NCBI GenBank assembly: GCA_023410535.1
Contig: JAEYPR010000009.1
Span: 1-64,000 of the forward strand
DNA from: Bacillota bacterium
GTDB lineage: Bacteria; Bacillota; UBA4882; UBA8346
DNA length: 64,000 bases
Reading direction: 5' to 3'
In this document: in pieces, positions 42,359 to 52,447 of the stretch
Numbering within the stretch: the first letter of the stretch is position 1
Layout of the letters: each line of letters starts with the position of its first letter
The notes under the pieces: generated by a model
Database searches by the model: none
Seen by the model: the letters and a program-made list of their open reading frames with translations, nothing else
What the model was told of the DNA's origin: nothing
Translations under genes and position numbers: made by a program

Positions 42359-43639
42359 ATGTTGGATCTGGGGAAGATTCGGGACAATCCCGAGCAAGTG
42401 CGGCAGGCGCTGTTGAAACGGATGGCGCGGGTGGATTTTTCGGAGTTGTTGGAATGGGATAAGAAACGGCGGGAGCTGACGATAGAAGGCGACCGGCTGA
42501 AGGCGGAGCGGAATAAGGTATCGGCTGAGATTCCGCAACTCAAAAAATCCGGGCAGGATGTGACGGCGAGTTTCGAAGCGATGCGGCAGGTTGGGGAGCG
42601 GATCAAGGAGATTGACACGACGCTGGCGGACTTGGAAAAGCGGATGAATACTTTTTTAGCGGGGCTTCCCAATCTTCCGGCCGCAGATGTGGCCGCGGGC
42701 GGCAAAGAAAACAATCAGGTAATCCGGGAATGGGGTCAACAATCGCAGTTTGATTTCACTCCCAAAGATCACGTGGAGTTGGCTAAAAATCTACGGTTGA
42801 TTGATTACGAACGCGGTGTCAAACTCGGCGGTAACGGGTTTTGGCTGTATCAGGGCGACGGGGCGCTGCTGGAATGGGCGTTGTTGAATTATTTTATTGA
42901 GGAGCATTTGCAGGATGGTTATCAGTTTATCTTACCGCCGCATATCCTGACTTATCAGTGTGGTTATACCGCAGGACAGTTTCCCAAGTTTAAGGAGGAT
43001 GTTTTCGCGCTCCAGCCCGAAAACGGCCAGGATCGCTTGGAGCAGTTCATTTTGCCAACCGCCGAGACCGCCTTGGTCAACCTGCACCGGGACGAGATTT
43101 TGGCTGAGGCCGAATTGCCCCGGAAATACTTTGCCTATACGCCGTGTTACCGCAAAGAAGCGGGTAGTTACCGGGCGTCGGAGCGGGGCATGATCCGGGG
43201 CCATCAGTTTAATAAAGTCGAAATGTTCCAATACACCCGGCCGGAGGATTCGGAAGCGGCGTTAGCCGAGATGATTGGCAAAGCCGAGCGGTTATTGCAG
43301 GGGTTGGGTTTGCATTACCGGGTTTCGAAATTGGCGGCGGAGGATTGCAGCGCCGCGATGGCCAAGACCTATGATATTGAGCTGTGGATCCCGAGTATGC
43401 AGGAGTATAAGGAGGTCAGTTCGGCGTCCAATGCCCATGATTATCAGGCGCGGCGAGGCAATATCCGGTTCAAACGGCGCGAGAGTGGGAAGAATGAGCT
43501 GGTGCATACGTTGAATGCGTCGGGGCTGGCGACCAGCCGGTTGTTCCCGACGATTCTGGAGCAGTTGCAGCAGGCGGACGGTAGCGTCATTGTGCCGGAG
43601 GTGCTCCGAAAGTGGGTAGGGAAGGACGTTTTGCGGTAA
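42359..43639 (+). CDS. serS: Seryl-tRNA synthetase
   Basis: A 426-residue class II synthetase. The N-terminal coiled-coil arm that grips tRNA (about 1-105, IRDNPEQVRQALLKRMARV) is followed by the catalytic domain. Motif 2 is TPCYRKEAGSYRASERGMIRG-like with QFNKVEMF, and motif 3 is NASGLATSRLFPTILE. The ATG is chosen over an earlier in-frame ATG because GGAAGGGAG lies upstream. It is a single-gene unit ended by a terminator. Confidence 0.95.
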   Translation: MLDLGKIRDNPEQVRQALLKRMARVDFSELLEWDKKRRELTIEGDRLKAERNKVSAEIPQLKKSGQDVTASFEAMRQVGERIKEIDTTLADLEKRMNTFLAGLPNLPAADVAAGGKENNQVIREWGQQSQFDFTPKDHVELAKNLRLIDYERGVKLGGNGFWLYQGDGALLEWALLNYFIEEHLQDGYQFILPPHILTYQCGYTAGQFPKFKEDVFALQPENGQDRLEQFILPTAETALVNLHRDEILAEAELPRKYFAYTPCYRKEAGSYRASERGMIRGHQFNKVEMFQYTRPEDSEAALAEMIGKAERLLQGLGLHYRVSKLAAEDCSAAMAKTYDIELWIPSMQEYKEVSSASNAHDYQARRGNIRFKRRESGKNELVHTLNASGLATSRLFPTILEQLQQADGSVIVPEVLRKWVGKDVLR

Positions 43640-43663
43640 TCGTGGTTAATTAGATAGTAGGTC

Positions 43664-43696
43664 GCAGCCACTCAGTTTTGGGTGGCTGCTTGTTTA
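43664..43696 (+). terminator. Intrinsic terminator after serS
   Basis: GCAGCCACTC (43664-43673) with GGGTGGCTGC (43680-43689), then TTGTTT. Confidence 0.85.
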
Positions 43697-43858
43697 CGCG
43701 TGCCGATCAAACTCGGTGGCAACGGCAAGTTGTTTAGGCGGATATAGAGGTGTTTGTGACTGATGGTCGAAACTACATAAATATAAGCGGAAAAGGCGAT
43801 ATTTACAATGACGGGAGTATGATGTGCCAATTCACAGCGCGAAGAAGGGAGCGAAACG

Positions 43859-44545
43859 ATGATTTTGGACAAATACGCAAAAATTAACTTTAATCATCTT
43901 GAACAGCTGGAGCAGCTGGAACTTCCTGTTTTTAGTAGAGAATCGGTAGAAACAATTAAAGAATTTATGAAAATCGAAAATATTTATCGCAGTGCCATGA
44001 AAGAAATCAATACGAAACTGGAAATTCTTGACGACGAATTTCAAGTCATGTATGACCATAATCCGATTCATCATATCGAGTGCCGCTTAAAAACGCCAAC
44101 CAGTATTATTGAAAAGTTAAAACGAAAGCAATTGAAATTAACGGTAGACAATATTGTCAATTATATCACGGATATCGCCGGCCTGCGTGTTATTTGCCCT
44201 TATGTTGACGACATTTACAAATTAACGGATTATTTTCTAAACCAAACCAATATGGTGTTAGTTCGCCAGACGGATTATATTAAACATCCGAAAGAAAACG
44301 GCTATCGGAGCATGCATTTGATTATTCGCGTTCCAGTCGGTCTATCCAATCGAACGGAACTCGTCCCGGTAGAAATTCAACTTCGTACCATTGCCATGGA
44401 TATGTGGGCGAGCTTGGAACATGAATTGCGTTATAAATCCGGTAAGGAAGTAACCAAGAACTTATCCGAGAAATTAAAGGTCTGTTCGGAAGATCTTTTG
44501 GAGATTGATTTGCGAATGCAAGAAATATATAGAATGTCGCAATGA
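43859..44545 (+). CDS. Small alarmone synthetase (RelQ/YjbM-type GTP pyrophosphokinase)
   Basis: A 228-residue single-domain (p)ppGpp synthetase without hydrolase or regulatory domains. The synthetase core shows HHIECRLKTPTSIIEKLKRK, ITDIAGLRVICPYVDDIYKL, the HPKENGYRSMHLIIRVPV substrate loop and EIQLRTIAMDMWASLEHEL. It would make (p)ppGpp from GTP or GDP with ATP. Codon use is more AT-rich than its neighbours. It ends 14 bases before a convergent Nudix gene. GAAGGGAG precedes the ATG. Confidence 0.9.
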   Translation: MILDKYAKINFNHLEQLEQLELPVFSRESVETIKEFMKIENIYRSAMKEINTKLEILDDEFQVMYDHNPIHHIECRLKTPTSIIEKLKRKQLKLTVDNIVNYITDIAGLRVICPYVDDIYKLTDYFLNQTNMVLVRQTDYIKHPKENGYRSMHLIIRVPVGLSNRTELVPVEIQLRTIAMDMWASLEHELRYKSGKEVTKNLSEKLKVCSEDLLEIDLRMQEIYRMSQ

Positions 44546-44559
44546 AGCGGTTGCATGCG

Positions 44560-44985
44560 TTATCGCCGAGTGGCGTTCGCCGGGAACAAAAACTGCCGCG
44601 CTGCTCTCAAAATCTCCTTTGAGCTTTGATATGTCAAAAATTCAAGCATTTGGGGATAGCTCAGCCAGACAAACTCATGCATTCCCGCTTGGGCAAGATG
44701 AACGGGGTCCGCGGTTGCCTGGCCAAGGAAATAAACCACTTCCTTGGTCGAGCCGCCCGGCAACGGGTACACGATTTTGTTGCGAAATCCCAGAAGTAAC
44801 GTAATCCGTAAGCCGGTTTCCTCAAACACTTCACGAACGGCGGTTTCCGTCTCGCTTTCCCCCGCTTCGACATGACCTTTAGGAAATCCCCAATGGCCGT
44901 TGGCTTTGCTTTTAACCGCCACAAATTCGAGTTCGGAAGCGGTTTGGCGGAATACCACCGCGCCGCAAGATTTTTCATTCGCCAT
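44560..44985 (-). CDS. Nudix hydrolase, Ap4A-hydrolase-like
   Basis: A 141-residue Nudix protein that opens like dinucleoside-tetraphosphatases (KSCGAVVFRQTASELEFVAV). The box is GHVEAGESETETAVREVFEE, then TGL, preceded by GHWGFPK. It probably cleaves diadenosine tetraphosphate or a related dinucleotide. It faces the alarmone synthetase gene with a 14-base gap and no room for a terminator. I see no strong ribosome site. Confidence 0.8.
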   Translation of the reverse strand: MANEKSCGAVVFRQTASELEFVAVKSKANGHWGFPKGHVEAGESETETAVREVFEETGLRITLLLGFRNKIVYPLPGGSTKEVVYFLGQATADPVHLAQAGMHEFVWLSYPQMLEFLTYQSSKEILRAARQFLFPANATRR

Positions 44986-45151
44986 TGTCCGTCGTTCACG
45001 CTCCTCGTATTACATCGGGTAACAGGGGTCATTGCAATTCCCTTAATCCAAATGATACCATAATATTAATGGTAAGGAAAATACCGCAATTGGCGAAATT
45101 TTCTGGTGGACCGGCGCTAATGGTAGAAACTTAGTAAGAAATTGAATTAAG

Positions 45152-45183
45152 AAGCCCCTCTCGCCTAATGATGAGAGGGGCTT
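45152..45183 (-). terminator. Terminator of the rhamnogalacturonan lyase gene
   Basis: AAGCCCCTCTC (45152-45162) with GAGAGGGGCTT (45173-45183), an 11-bp perfect stem just beyond the stop codon on the - strand. Confidence 0.85.
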
Positions 45184-45194
45184 TGCCACCCAGA

Positions 45195-47675
45195 TTACGG
45201 CGTCAAATAAATCTGCGGCGTCGGCGCGGCCGCCATTTGATAACCTAAGTAGAATCCCGGATGCGGGGGTTGGTTGTAAGCGACATTTTGCCAGGCGACC
45301 GCCAAGCGGTATTGCGGGTCGTGCATCAAGGTGTAGAAACGGTAATCCGTCGCCGTGGTAGTGGTATAGATCCGCAAAGCGCTGCTGTCGGAGGTGCGGA
45401 AGACAACTTCCTCGCGCCAGTCGCCCAACAGATCCGCGCTTAAGCAAGGGGTCGCTTTGGTTCCGTTGTTGGAGGCGCAGCCGCTGGCTGAAAGCAAGGT
45501 GCTGCCGGCATATTTGGTGATGGTGGTGCCGTCCAGCAACTCGCGTTGCAGATCGCCGTCCCACCAAATCACAAAGTTGCAAGAGGCGGGGACGCTCCCG
45601 ATATTCTGACCTTTGCAGTTGTATAACCCGCCGGAAACTGACGACCACATTTGATATCCTTTGACGTTGGTGACATTGGCCGCGCAACCCCGGCCGGTGT
45701 CGCCGCTGCCCGTCAAACCGAAGAGGAGTTGCCCGGTTTTGGCGTTGCGAAATTCACCGCCGCCGGCGCTGGAAGCGGTTTCATGGACATCCCAAACTTC
45801 CAGTCCGCTGCGGTCGGGATCCATATCCGACAAATGCATGGCGTCGCCATGGCCCAAACCGGTAGTATAAAGACCCTTGCCGTTATGATCGATGCAACAG
45901 GCTCCGTAGACGATCTCATCATACCCGTCGCCGTCGACATCGCCGACGCTGAGGTTATGATTGCCTTGCCCGGCGTAACCGGAGTTGCCGCTGGAATTGC
46001 TGTCAAAGGTCCATAATTTGGTTAACTTGCCGTCGCGCCAGTTATAGGCTACCAAAACCGAACGGGTATAATAGCCCCGGCACATCACGAGGCTTGGCCG
46101 GACGCCGTCCAGATAGGCGATGCAGGTCAAAAAGCGATCGACCCGGTTGCCGTAAGAATCGCCCCAGTCGGAGACCGTGCCGCGGCCGGGAGCGTAATCG
46201 GTGGTGACCAAAGCGGCTCCGGTCGTTCCGTTAAAAATGGTAAGATACTCGGGACCCGACAAGATATAACCGCTGGAATTGCGATAGTCCGCGCTGGAAC
46301 TGCCAATAACCGTTCCCCGGCCGTCTTTGGTGCCGTCAGCGGTTTTGCAGGCCACTTCGGCTTTGCCGTCGCCGTCGAGATCGTAAACCATGAATTGGGT
46401 ATAATGGGCGCCGGCCCGGATATTGCGGCCGAGATCGATTCGCCAGAGCCGGGTGCCATTCAATTTGTAGGCGTCGAGATAGACATTGCCGGTGTAGCCG
46501 CTCTGCGAATTGTCCTTGGAGTTGGAGGGATCCCATTTGACAATGATCTCGTATTGGTGATCGCCGTCAAGATCGCCGACACTGCAGTCATTGGCGCTAT
46601 AGGTGTACGAAACACCGTCAGGCGTAGTGCCGCCGGAAGGAATCTGCAAGGGAATCGCCAGGTAATTTTGCGCCCAGACGCTTGCGGTCTCCGAAGCGCT
46701 TTGCTCGACGCCGTTAAGCACCGGGCGTACCGAATAGCTTGAACCGGTTGTCCCGCTGCCATCCAAATAATTGGTGCCGGCGCTAAGGGGCGTCGAATTA
46801 AGTTTGCTGCCGTTGCGGTAAACGTTAAAAGCGATGGCGCTCGGGTCGGTCCCAAACAGCCGCCAACTCAAATAAACGCCGTTACTGACCTTGACTGCCG
46901 TTAACCCGCGGTCCAATGCCTCCATCTGCCGGCCGGTTTTGATCCCAGTCGCGGTGGGGATTGGCGTCGCCGCGCGGGTCGGAGTCGGGGTAGGCGTGAT
47001 CCCGGTGGCGGTAGGTTTGATTGTCACTGTGGGTGTTGGTGTAGTAGCCGGTGTCGCGGTCGGCGTCCCGGCAGTCAGGTCGGCCACCACGACATCGTCG
47101 TATTTGGCGACCACTTTGTACGCGATCAGGCCGATCGCCCCGGAACCCAGGCTGGTGTCGGAGGCGGTGAGTTTTAGCGTTCCGTTAAGATAAAACTTGA
47201 TGGTGGAACCGTTTAACTCCAACTTCACCGTGTACCAGGTACCGGTGGTTTGGGTACTGTCCAAGCTGACCAAAGTGGAACTGCTCCCGCTGACTTTTTT
47301 GCGGATCTCCAATTTACTACTGGAAAGACTGGCGCAATAATAATTGTTGGCATCGACCCAACGGCCACAGAGATAGGCCCGGTTGGAACCGTTGAAGTTG
47401 TCCACTTTCACTTTGGCTTCGACCGTATAATTGGTCCAACTACCGGAACCGGTCGAGCTCCGTCCTTCATTGGTGGACGACTGATAATAAACATAGCTCC
47501 CATTGTCTTGAACCACCGACCAGCTGCCAGTCGTGGCGGTCCATCCGTTGGCGTTGCCGTCGTCGAAGTTGTCGCTGAAAAGCGTGGCGGCGTTGACCGC
47601 AAGCTGGGTCCAGCCAAGCGACAGTCCGATCAGGCACAGGAAAAGATATCCCGATATTCGCAAAGGTTTCATCAT
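45195..47675 (-). CDS. Secreted rhamnogalacturonan lyase, PL11, with N-terminal laminin-G-like domain
   Basis: An 826-residue protein with a signal peptide (about 1-30), a concanavalin-like beta-sandwich (about 33-205, LFSDNFDDGNANGWTATTGS), a Thr/Pro-rich linker (about 207-245) and a PL11 catalytic beta-propeller. The catalytic part starts RQMEALDRGLTAVKVSNGVY, with SVGDLDGDHQYEIIVKWDPS-type calcium loops and WDGDLQRELLDG. It would cut the rhamnose-galacturonate backbone outside the cell, giving unsaturated oligomers. GGAGGGTC precedes tandem ATG codons. Confidence 0.9.
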   Translation of the reverse strand: MMKPLRISGYLFLCLIGLSLGWTQLAVNAATLFSDNFDDGNANGWTATTGSWSVVQDNGSYVYYQSSTNEGRSSTGSGSWTNYTVEAKVKVDNFNGSNRAYLCGRWVDANNYYCASLSSSKLEIRKKVSGSSSTLVSLDSTQTTGTWYTVKLELNGSTIKFYLNGTLKLTASDTSLGSGAIGLIAYKVVAKYDDVVVADLTAGTPTATPATTPTPTVTIKPTATGITPTPTPTRAATPIPTATGIKTGRQMEALDRGLTAVKVSNGVYLSWRLFGTDPSAIAFNVYRNGSKLNSTPLSAGTNYLDGSGTTGSSYSVRPVLNGVEQSASETASVWAQNYLAIPLQIPSGGTTPDGVSYTYSANDCSVGDLDGDHQYEIIVKWDPSNSKDNSQSGYTGNVYLDAYKLNGTRLWRIDLGRNIRAGAHYTQFMVYDLDGDGKAEVACKTADGTKDGRGTVIGSSSADYRNSSGYILSGPEYLTIFNGTTGAALVTTDYAPGRGTVSDWGDSYGNRVDRFLTCIAYLDGVRPSLVMCRGYYTRSVLVAYNWRDGKLTKLWTFDSNSSGNSGYAGQGNHNLSVGDVDGDGYDEIVYGACCIDHNGKGLYTTGLGHGDAMHLSDMDPDRSGLEVWDVHETASSAGGGEFRNAKTGQLLFGLTGSGDTGRGCAANVTNVKGYQMWSSVSGGLYNCKGQNIGSVPASCNFVIWWDGDLQRELLDGTTITKYAGSTLLSASGCASNNGTKATPCLSADLLGDWREEVVFRTSDSSALRIYTTTTATDYRFYTLMHDPQYRLAVAWQNVAYNQPPHPGFYLGYQMAAAPTPQIYLTP

Positions 47676-48018
47676 GACCCTCCTCGTATTTATTTCGTCA
47701 CGGTAATTCCGGGACGATCAATTTCATTATAACAAAAATTGGGATGGAATGAACCCATAATTTACCAAAAATCTAATCGAATATCTTTTCGCTTAAGTGC
47801 CTAGTTTCCGGAATCCAGTGCGCAATGTAGGAAAGAATCAGCGATCCCACCGATCGCTGCAAGCGAAGGCGCAACAAGCGTCGCCCCAGGAACAAACAGT
47901 GTCTGAAAAAAAAGCGAAAACAGATGAAGAAAATCCATTGCATAATGACCCAAGTTATTGCAACATAGAGATAATGTATTTGTGACAAGAATCCTCAATT
48001 GGAACGGAGGAGTTTTGA
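47676..48018. other. Intergenic region between PL11 and GH42 genes
   Basis: A - strand extended -10 (TGTTATAAT, read downward with the hexamer at 47731-47726) is a likely PL11 promoter. GGAGGAG at 48006-48012 serves the GH42 gene. A 62-codon + strand frame has no supporting evidence. No large hairpin is visible. Confidence 0.45.
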
Positions 48019-50040
48019 TTGATCAATCCGCGTTTACCTAAGATTTTTTACGGCGGCGATTATAACCCCGAACAATGGCCGGAAGCGGTCTGGGATGAAG
48101 ACATGCGCCTGATGAAGCAGGCTGGCGTCAACTTGGTCAGTATCGCCATTTTTAGCTGGGCCACGCTCCAACCGGATGAGCAGACGTATTGTTTTGATTG
48201 GTTGGACCGGCTGCTTGATAAATTGGCGGCCCACGGCATCTTTGCCGATTTAGCGACCGCCAGCGCCAGTCAACCGGCCTGGGTGTCGGTGAACTACCCG
48301 GACGTTTTGCCAGTGGATCAGCACGGCAATCGCATCAGCCATGGCTCGCGTCAGTCATACTGTCCAAACAGTCCGACCTACCGTAAGCTTAGCCAGGCGC
48401 TGGTCCGGCAATTGGCCGTCCGGTACCGGAACCACCCCGCGTTGGTCATGTGGCATATCAACAATGAATACGCCTGTCACACGGCGGTTTGTTACTGCGA
48501 CAACTGCGCCCTGGCCTTCCGGAAGTGGCTGGAACAACGCTACGGCTCGGTCGAACAGGTCAACGAAGCCTGGGGTACCAATTTCTGGAGTCAAAAGTAT
48601 TATCAATGGCCGGAGATTATTCCGCCGCGGTATACTTCAACCTTTGCCAATCCGGGACAGGTTCTGGATTACCAACGTTTTATGTCGGACAGTCTGTTAC
48701 GTTGCTGCCAAGCGGAAGTGGTCATCCTAAAGGAAATAACCCCGACCATCCCGGTGACCACCAATTTTATGGGCGACTTCAAGCCGTTGGACTATTTCCA
48801 ATGGGCGGAGTCGCTCGATGTGGTCTCCTGGGACAGTTACCCCAATCCGGCGCCGGAGGTCAATCCGGCGTGGGCGGCGTTTAATCATGACCTGATGCGC
48901 GGTTTGAAGGACGGTCAACCGTTCATATTGATGGAACAAGCGCCAAGTCAAGTGAATTGGCGGACGTACAATCCCACGAAGCGTCCCGGGGTGATGCGGC
49001 TCTGGAGTTATCAGGCCTTGGCCCGGGGCGCGGACGGGATCATGTTCTTCCAGTGGCGGCAATCCCGCAAAGGGGCCGAGAAATTCCATAGCGCCATGAT
49101 CAACGCCTGGGGCGACGAACAGTCCCGCGTCTACCGGGAAGTGGTCCAACTCGGCAACGAATTGGCCGAATTGGCTGAATTACTTGACGCGACCGTTCCG
49201 GCGCAAGTGGCGATCGTTTTTGACTATGAAAACTGGTGGGCGGTGGAGTTTGAGCAGCAACCCAGTGTCGCGCTGCAATATCTCGAACAGATCCGGAACT
49301 TTTACGAGCCGCTGTTCGCCATGAACATCCCGGTGCGGTTTGTTGCGGCCACGGCCGACCTTACGCCCTACCAACTGGTCATCGCCCCGTTGCTATATCT
49401 GGTCAAACCGGACGTCGCGGAACGGATCGAGCGGTATGTGGCGGAAGGCGGAACCTTTGTCACGACCTGCTTTAGCGGCATTGTCGACGCGACCGGCGGG
49501 ATTTTCCCGGAAGGGTATACCGGACCGCTCCAAGCGGTGCTCGGTTTGCGGGTAGCGGAATTTGACGCGTTGGAACCGCAGATGTCCAATGGGTTGCGCA
49601 TCAATGAACCCATCTGTGTATTGAACGGAGAGTACCGTTGCCATCGTTGGTGTGATATCGTGAAGCTTGATACTGCGACGGTTGTCGCGGAATTTACCGA
49701 GGATTATTACTCCGGTTTGGCTGCGGTTACCGTGAACCGTTTCCAAGCCGGGTTAGCGTACTATATCGCCACCCAACCGGAACCGGCTTTTTACCGGAAG
49801 TTTATCCAATCGCTCTGCGCGGCGCGGGAGATCGTTCCAACGCTCAATGTTCCGCAAGGCGTGGAAGCGGTCAAACGGGTCAAGGACAGTCAATGCTATC
49901 TGTTTGTTATGAACCATAATGACCGCCCGGCAGAGGTCCTATTGCCGGCGGGAAGTTATCGGGATTTGATCACGGGTAAACAGGTAGCGGAAGACGTAAC
50001 GTTGGAACCGACCGAAGTGCTGATTTTAAAATCAAGCTAA
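48019..50040 (+). CDS. GH42 beta-galactosidase
   Basis: A 673-residue cytoplasmic glycosidase without signal peptide. YGGDYNPEQWPEAVWDEDMR opens the TIM barrel. The acid/base glutamate is E150 in HINNEYACH, and the nucleophile is E306 in LMEQAPSQVNW. A zinc-cysteine cluster (CYCDNCALAF) is present. It removes terminal beta-galactose, such as side chains of rhamnogalacturonan I, given its neighbours. The TTG start follows GGAGGAG by six bases. Confidence 0.93.
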   Translation: MINPRLPKIFYGGDYNPEQWPEAVWDEDMRLMKQAGVNLVSIAIFSWATLQPDEQTYCFDWLDRLLDKLAAHGIFADLATASASQPAWVSVNYPDVLPVDQHGNRISHGSRQSYCPNSPTYRKLSQALVRQLAVRYRNHPALVMWHINNEYACHTAVCYCDNCALAFRKWLEQRYGSVEQVNEAWGTNFWSQKYYQWPEIIPPRYTSTFANPGQVLDYQRFMSDSLLRCCQAEVVILKEITPTIPVTTNFMGDFKPLDYFQWAESLDVVSWDSYPNPAPEVNPAWAAFNHDLMRGLKDGQPFILMEQAPSQVNWRTYNPTKRPGVMRLWSYQALARGADGIMFFQWRQSRKGAEKFHSAMINAWGDEQSRVYREVVQLGNELAELAELLDATVPAQVAIVFDYENWWAVEFEQQPSVALQYLEQIRNFYEPLFAMNIPVRFVAATADLTPYQLVIAPLLYLVKPDVAERIERYVAEGGTFVTTCFSGIVDATGGIFPEGYTGPLQAVLGLRVAEFDALEPQMSNGLRINEPICVLNGEYRCHRWCDIVKLDTATVVAEFTEDYYSGLAAVTVNRFQAGLAYYIATQPEPAFYRKFIQSLCAAREIVPTLNVPQGVEAVKRVKDSQCYLFVMNHNDRPAEVLLPAGSYRDLITGKQVAEDVTLEPTEVLILKSS

Positions 50041-50063
50041 GGCTGCCCTGGCAATCGATACTT

Positions 50064-50105
50064 AAAACCGGACCCCACTTTTGCAAGGTGATGTCCGGTT
50101 TTTGA
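50064..50105 (+). terminator. Intrinsic terminator after GH42
   Basis: AAAACCGGAC (50064-50073) with GTCCGGTTTT (50093-50102). Confidence 0.85.
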
Positions 50106-50162
50106 TCTAGCGGGTTGGGCGGAAATGTGCCGCAAGCTAAGAAAGGCCGGCCGGGAAAACGA

Positions 50163-51482
50163 TCAAGTCAAGTGTTTAAACTGCGGCAGCCACTCGCGGT
50201 TGACAATGAACATGGTGTCGACCAGCTTTTGGATCTCGGCGAGACTGAGAACGGCCGAGGTGAGGGGATCGTAACAGACGGCGTGGAATACTTTGCGGGG
50301 GTCGCCCTCGATGGCGCCGGCCACGGCCAGTTCTTCGCAACGGGCGCTGATGTTGTTCAGAATGGCCAGCTGCTCCGGGAGCGAGCCGACATGGAGGGGA
50401 TCCAGACCGCGTTGCGAGGCCAGCACCGGCACTTCGACGCAACACCCTTCCGGGAGATTGTCAATCAAACCGAAGTTACGGACATTGCCGTTGAACTCGA
50501 AAATCGCGCCGTCGCCGATGGTGGCGTTGAAGATAGAGGCGGCGTACTCGTTGCCGCGGGTCAGGTCGAGCGGTTGGCGAAACCAATCCTCGATCTCCGA
50601 TTGCCAGGTGGTCGCTTGATTTAGGTAATGGTCCAGGATATAACCGTAGGCGCCGGGGTTCCAACCGGTGCCGTGCGTGCAATAGCGTTCGATCAGGTCG
50701 GGCCGTTTGCGGAACCAGGCGTTATACTCCGAGTTGTGGCCGCTGGATTCGGTGACGTAATAATCGAGATGGAGAAACATTTCATTCCGGACGATTTCCT
50801 CGTTATAGACGGAGGGTTGTTGCATTGCCGCCCGGATCAGGGGATAAGCGTCCCGCCCTTTCCAGCGGTAATCAAGATACCACGCTTGGTGGTTGATTCC
50901 GGCGCACCGGTATGTGACTTCGTCCAGCGGCGCGCCGATCCAGCGGGCGAGCATGGCGGCGGTTCCTTGCACGCTGTGGCAGAGACCGGTCACTTTGATC
51001 CGGCTTTGGCCTTGCATTGCCCGGCAGAGCATCGCCATGGGATTGGTGTAATTTAAAAACACGGCGTCCGGACAATGCCGTTCAATATCCCGGCAGATAT
51101 CGAGCATCACCGGGATGGTGCGTAAGGCGCGGAAGATTCCTGCCGGGCCGCGGGTGTCGCCGACATTAATATCGACCCCAAACTGTTTCGGAATCTCAAT
51201 ATCATGCCGCCAAACGTTGACGCCTCCGGCCAAAATGGTACAGACGACACCGTCCGCTCCTTGCAACGCTTCAATCCGGTTGGTGGTCGCCATAACCTGG
51301 GCGGGGTATTTCCCCTCACGGATAATCCGGTCGACCGCCCGTTTAATGGTGGTTAACCGGACCGGATCGATATCCATCAAAGCGATAGTACAGTCGGCCA
51401 AGGCGGGAAAGGACAGGATATCCCGGACTAACCCTCTGGTGAACCCAAAACTGCCGGCGCCGATAAATGCAAGCTTCTTCAT
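50163..51482 (-). CDS. melA: GH4 alpha-galactosidase (MelA-type)
   Basis: A 439-residue NAD- and metal-dependent glycosidase. The Rossmann start is KKLAFIGAGSFGFTRGLVRD. The metal-ligand motif is CHSV (residues 168-171), which in GH4 marks alpha-galactosidases as I recall; INHQAW supplies the next histidine. It hydrolyses alpha-galactosides such as melibiose or galactose side chains inside the cell. It is divergent from two AraC regulators, which probably control it. GGGAGG precedes the ATG. Confidence 0.85.
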   Translation of the reverse strand: MKKLAFIGAGSFGFTRGLVRDILSFPALADCTIALMDIDPVRLTTIKRAVDRIIREGKYPAQVMATTNRIEALQGADGVVCTILAGGVNVWRHDIEIPKQFGVDINVGDTRGPAGIFRALRTIPVMLDICRDIERHCPDAVFLNYTNPMAMLCRAMQGQSRIKVTGLCHSVQGTAAMLARWIGAPLDEVTYRCAGINHQAWYLDYRWKGRDAYPLIRAAMQQPSVYNEEIVRNEMFLHLDYYVTESSGHNSEYNAWFRKRPDLIERYCTHGTGWNPGAYGYILDHYLNQATTWQSEIEDWFRQPLDLTRGNEYAASIFNATIGDGAIFEFNGNVRNFGLIDNLPEGCCVEVPVLASQRGLDPLHVGSLPEQLAILNNISARCEELAVAGAIEGDPRKVFHAVCYDPLTSAVLSLAEIQKLVDTMFIVNREWLPQFKHLT

Positions 51483-51610
51483 ATTGCTGCCTCCCTATGA
51501 GTGGTTATAAATTGATTGTAGCGCATTCACCATTTAAGTAAATGGAACAATGTTGGCTGGATATGGTATAATGTGAGATGATCAATAAACTGTGATATTC
51601 GGAGTTGCGA
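51483..51610. promoter_or_regulatory. Divergent promoter region, melA and araC-type genes
   Basis: An extended -10 (TGGTATAAT) near 51565-51573 serves the + strand regulator; the melA promoter must lie in the same 130 bases. A natural target for the AraC proteins. Confidence 0.45.
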
Positions 51611-52447
51611 ATGATGCGCGAATATTTAAACTTTCAGCAGTTTGAACCGACTGAACTCGATATGTACAATTGTGGGGTTGAGAATTGCCGGCCCGGTCAT
51701 TTTTACGGCCCGGCGGTGCGCGAACATTATCTGATCCATATCATTCGCAAGGGAAAAGGCCGGTTCCGAGTGGGGGATCAGGTGTATCCGCTTCAGCAAG
51801 GCCAGGGTTTTTTGATCTGTCCGGATGTCGTCACTTATTATCAGGCCGATCAAGCCGACCCTTGGCATTACTCATGGGTCGGCTTCAACGGCACCCGGGC
51901 GGAAGCTTATTTAGAGGCGGCGGGACTGCGCCAAACCCAGCCCGTGATCGAATTTGAGCAGGATGAATTGCTGCCCCAGTATATCGCGCAGATGGTGGCG
52001 GCGGCCCGGATGGAGCGGGGCCGGGAAGCCCGGCTGAAAGGTCTGCTCTACCTGTTCATGTCGAGGCTGATCCAATTGGGAGCGGGCGACGACTCCCGCA
52101 CCAATGAGCTGTCCAAAAAAGAGTTATATGTCAAACAAGTGATCGAATATATTCGCAACAATTATTCCTATAAATTGAGCGTCCAGCAGCTGGCGGCCGA
52201 TGTCGGCCTGGACCGGAGTTATCTATGCATGCTCTTTAAAGAACTGCTGCAGTTGAGTCCCCAAGAGTATCTGATTCAGTTCCGGATGGCAAAAGCCTGC
52301 CGCTTGATGGCGAACCTGTCGTTGTCGATCGGGGATATCGCCCGTTCGGTGGGATATGACGACCCGTTGCAATTTTCCAAAAGCTTTAAAAAATGGAGCG
52401 GTCAACCTCCCGGGGTCTATCGACAACAACAAGGAGAGCGCCCGTGA
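51611..52447 (+). CDS. AraC-family regulator, likely for alpha-galactoside use
   Basis: A 278-residue protein. Residues about 1-150 are a cupin-type sugar-binding domain (HIIRKGKGRFRVGDQVYPLQ) and about 175-275 the two helix-turn-helix motifs (LSVQQLAADVGLDRSYLCML; IGDIARSVGYDDPLQFSKSF). GGAG lies six bases before the first of two ATG codons. It is divergent from melA and overlaps a second AraC gene by four bases. Confidence 0.88.
   Translation: MMREYLNFQQFEPTELDMYNCGVENCRPGHFYGPAVREHYLIHIIRKGKGRFRVGDQVYPLQQGQGFLICPDVVTYYQADQADPWHYSWVGFNGTRAEAYLEAAGLRQTQPVIEFEQDELLPQYIAQMVAAARMERGREARLKGLLYLFMSRLIQLGAGDDSRTNELSKKELYVKQVIEYIRNNYSYKLSVQQLAADVGLDRSYLCMLFKELLQLSPQEYLIQFRMAKACRLMANLSLSIGDIARSVGYDDPLQFSKSFKKWSGQPPGVYRQQQGERP

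Noticed and set aside
47797..47985. 62-codon + strand ORF before GH42
   Set aside because: No ribosome site, no recognisable sequence and an overlapping - strand frame of similar size.
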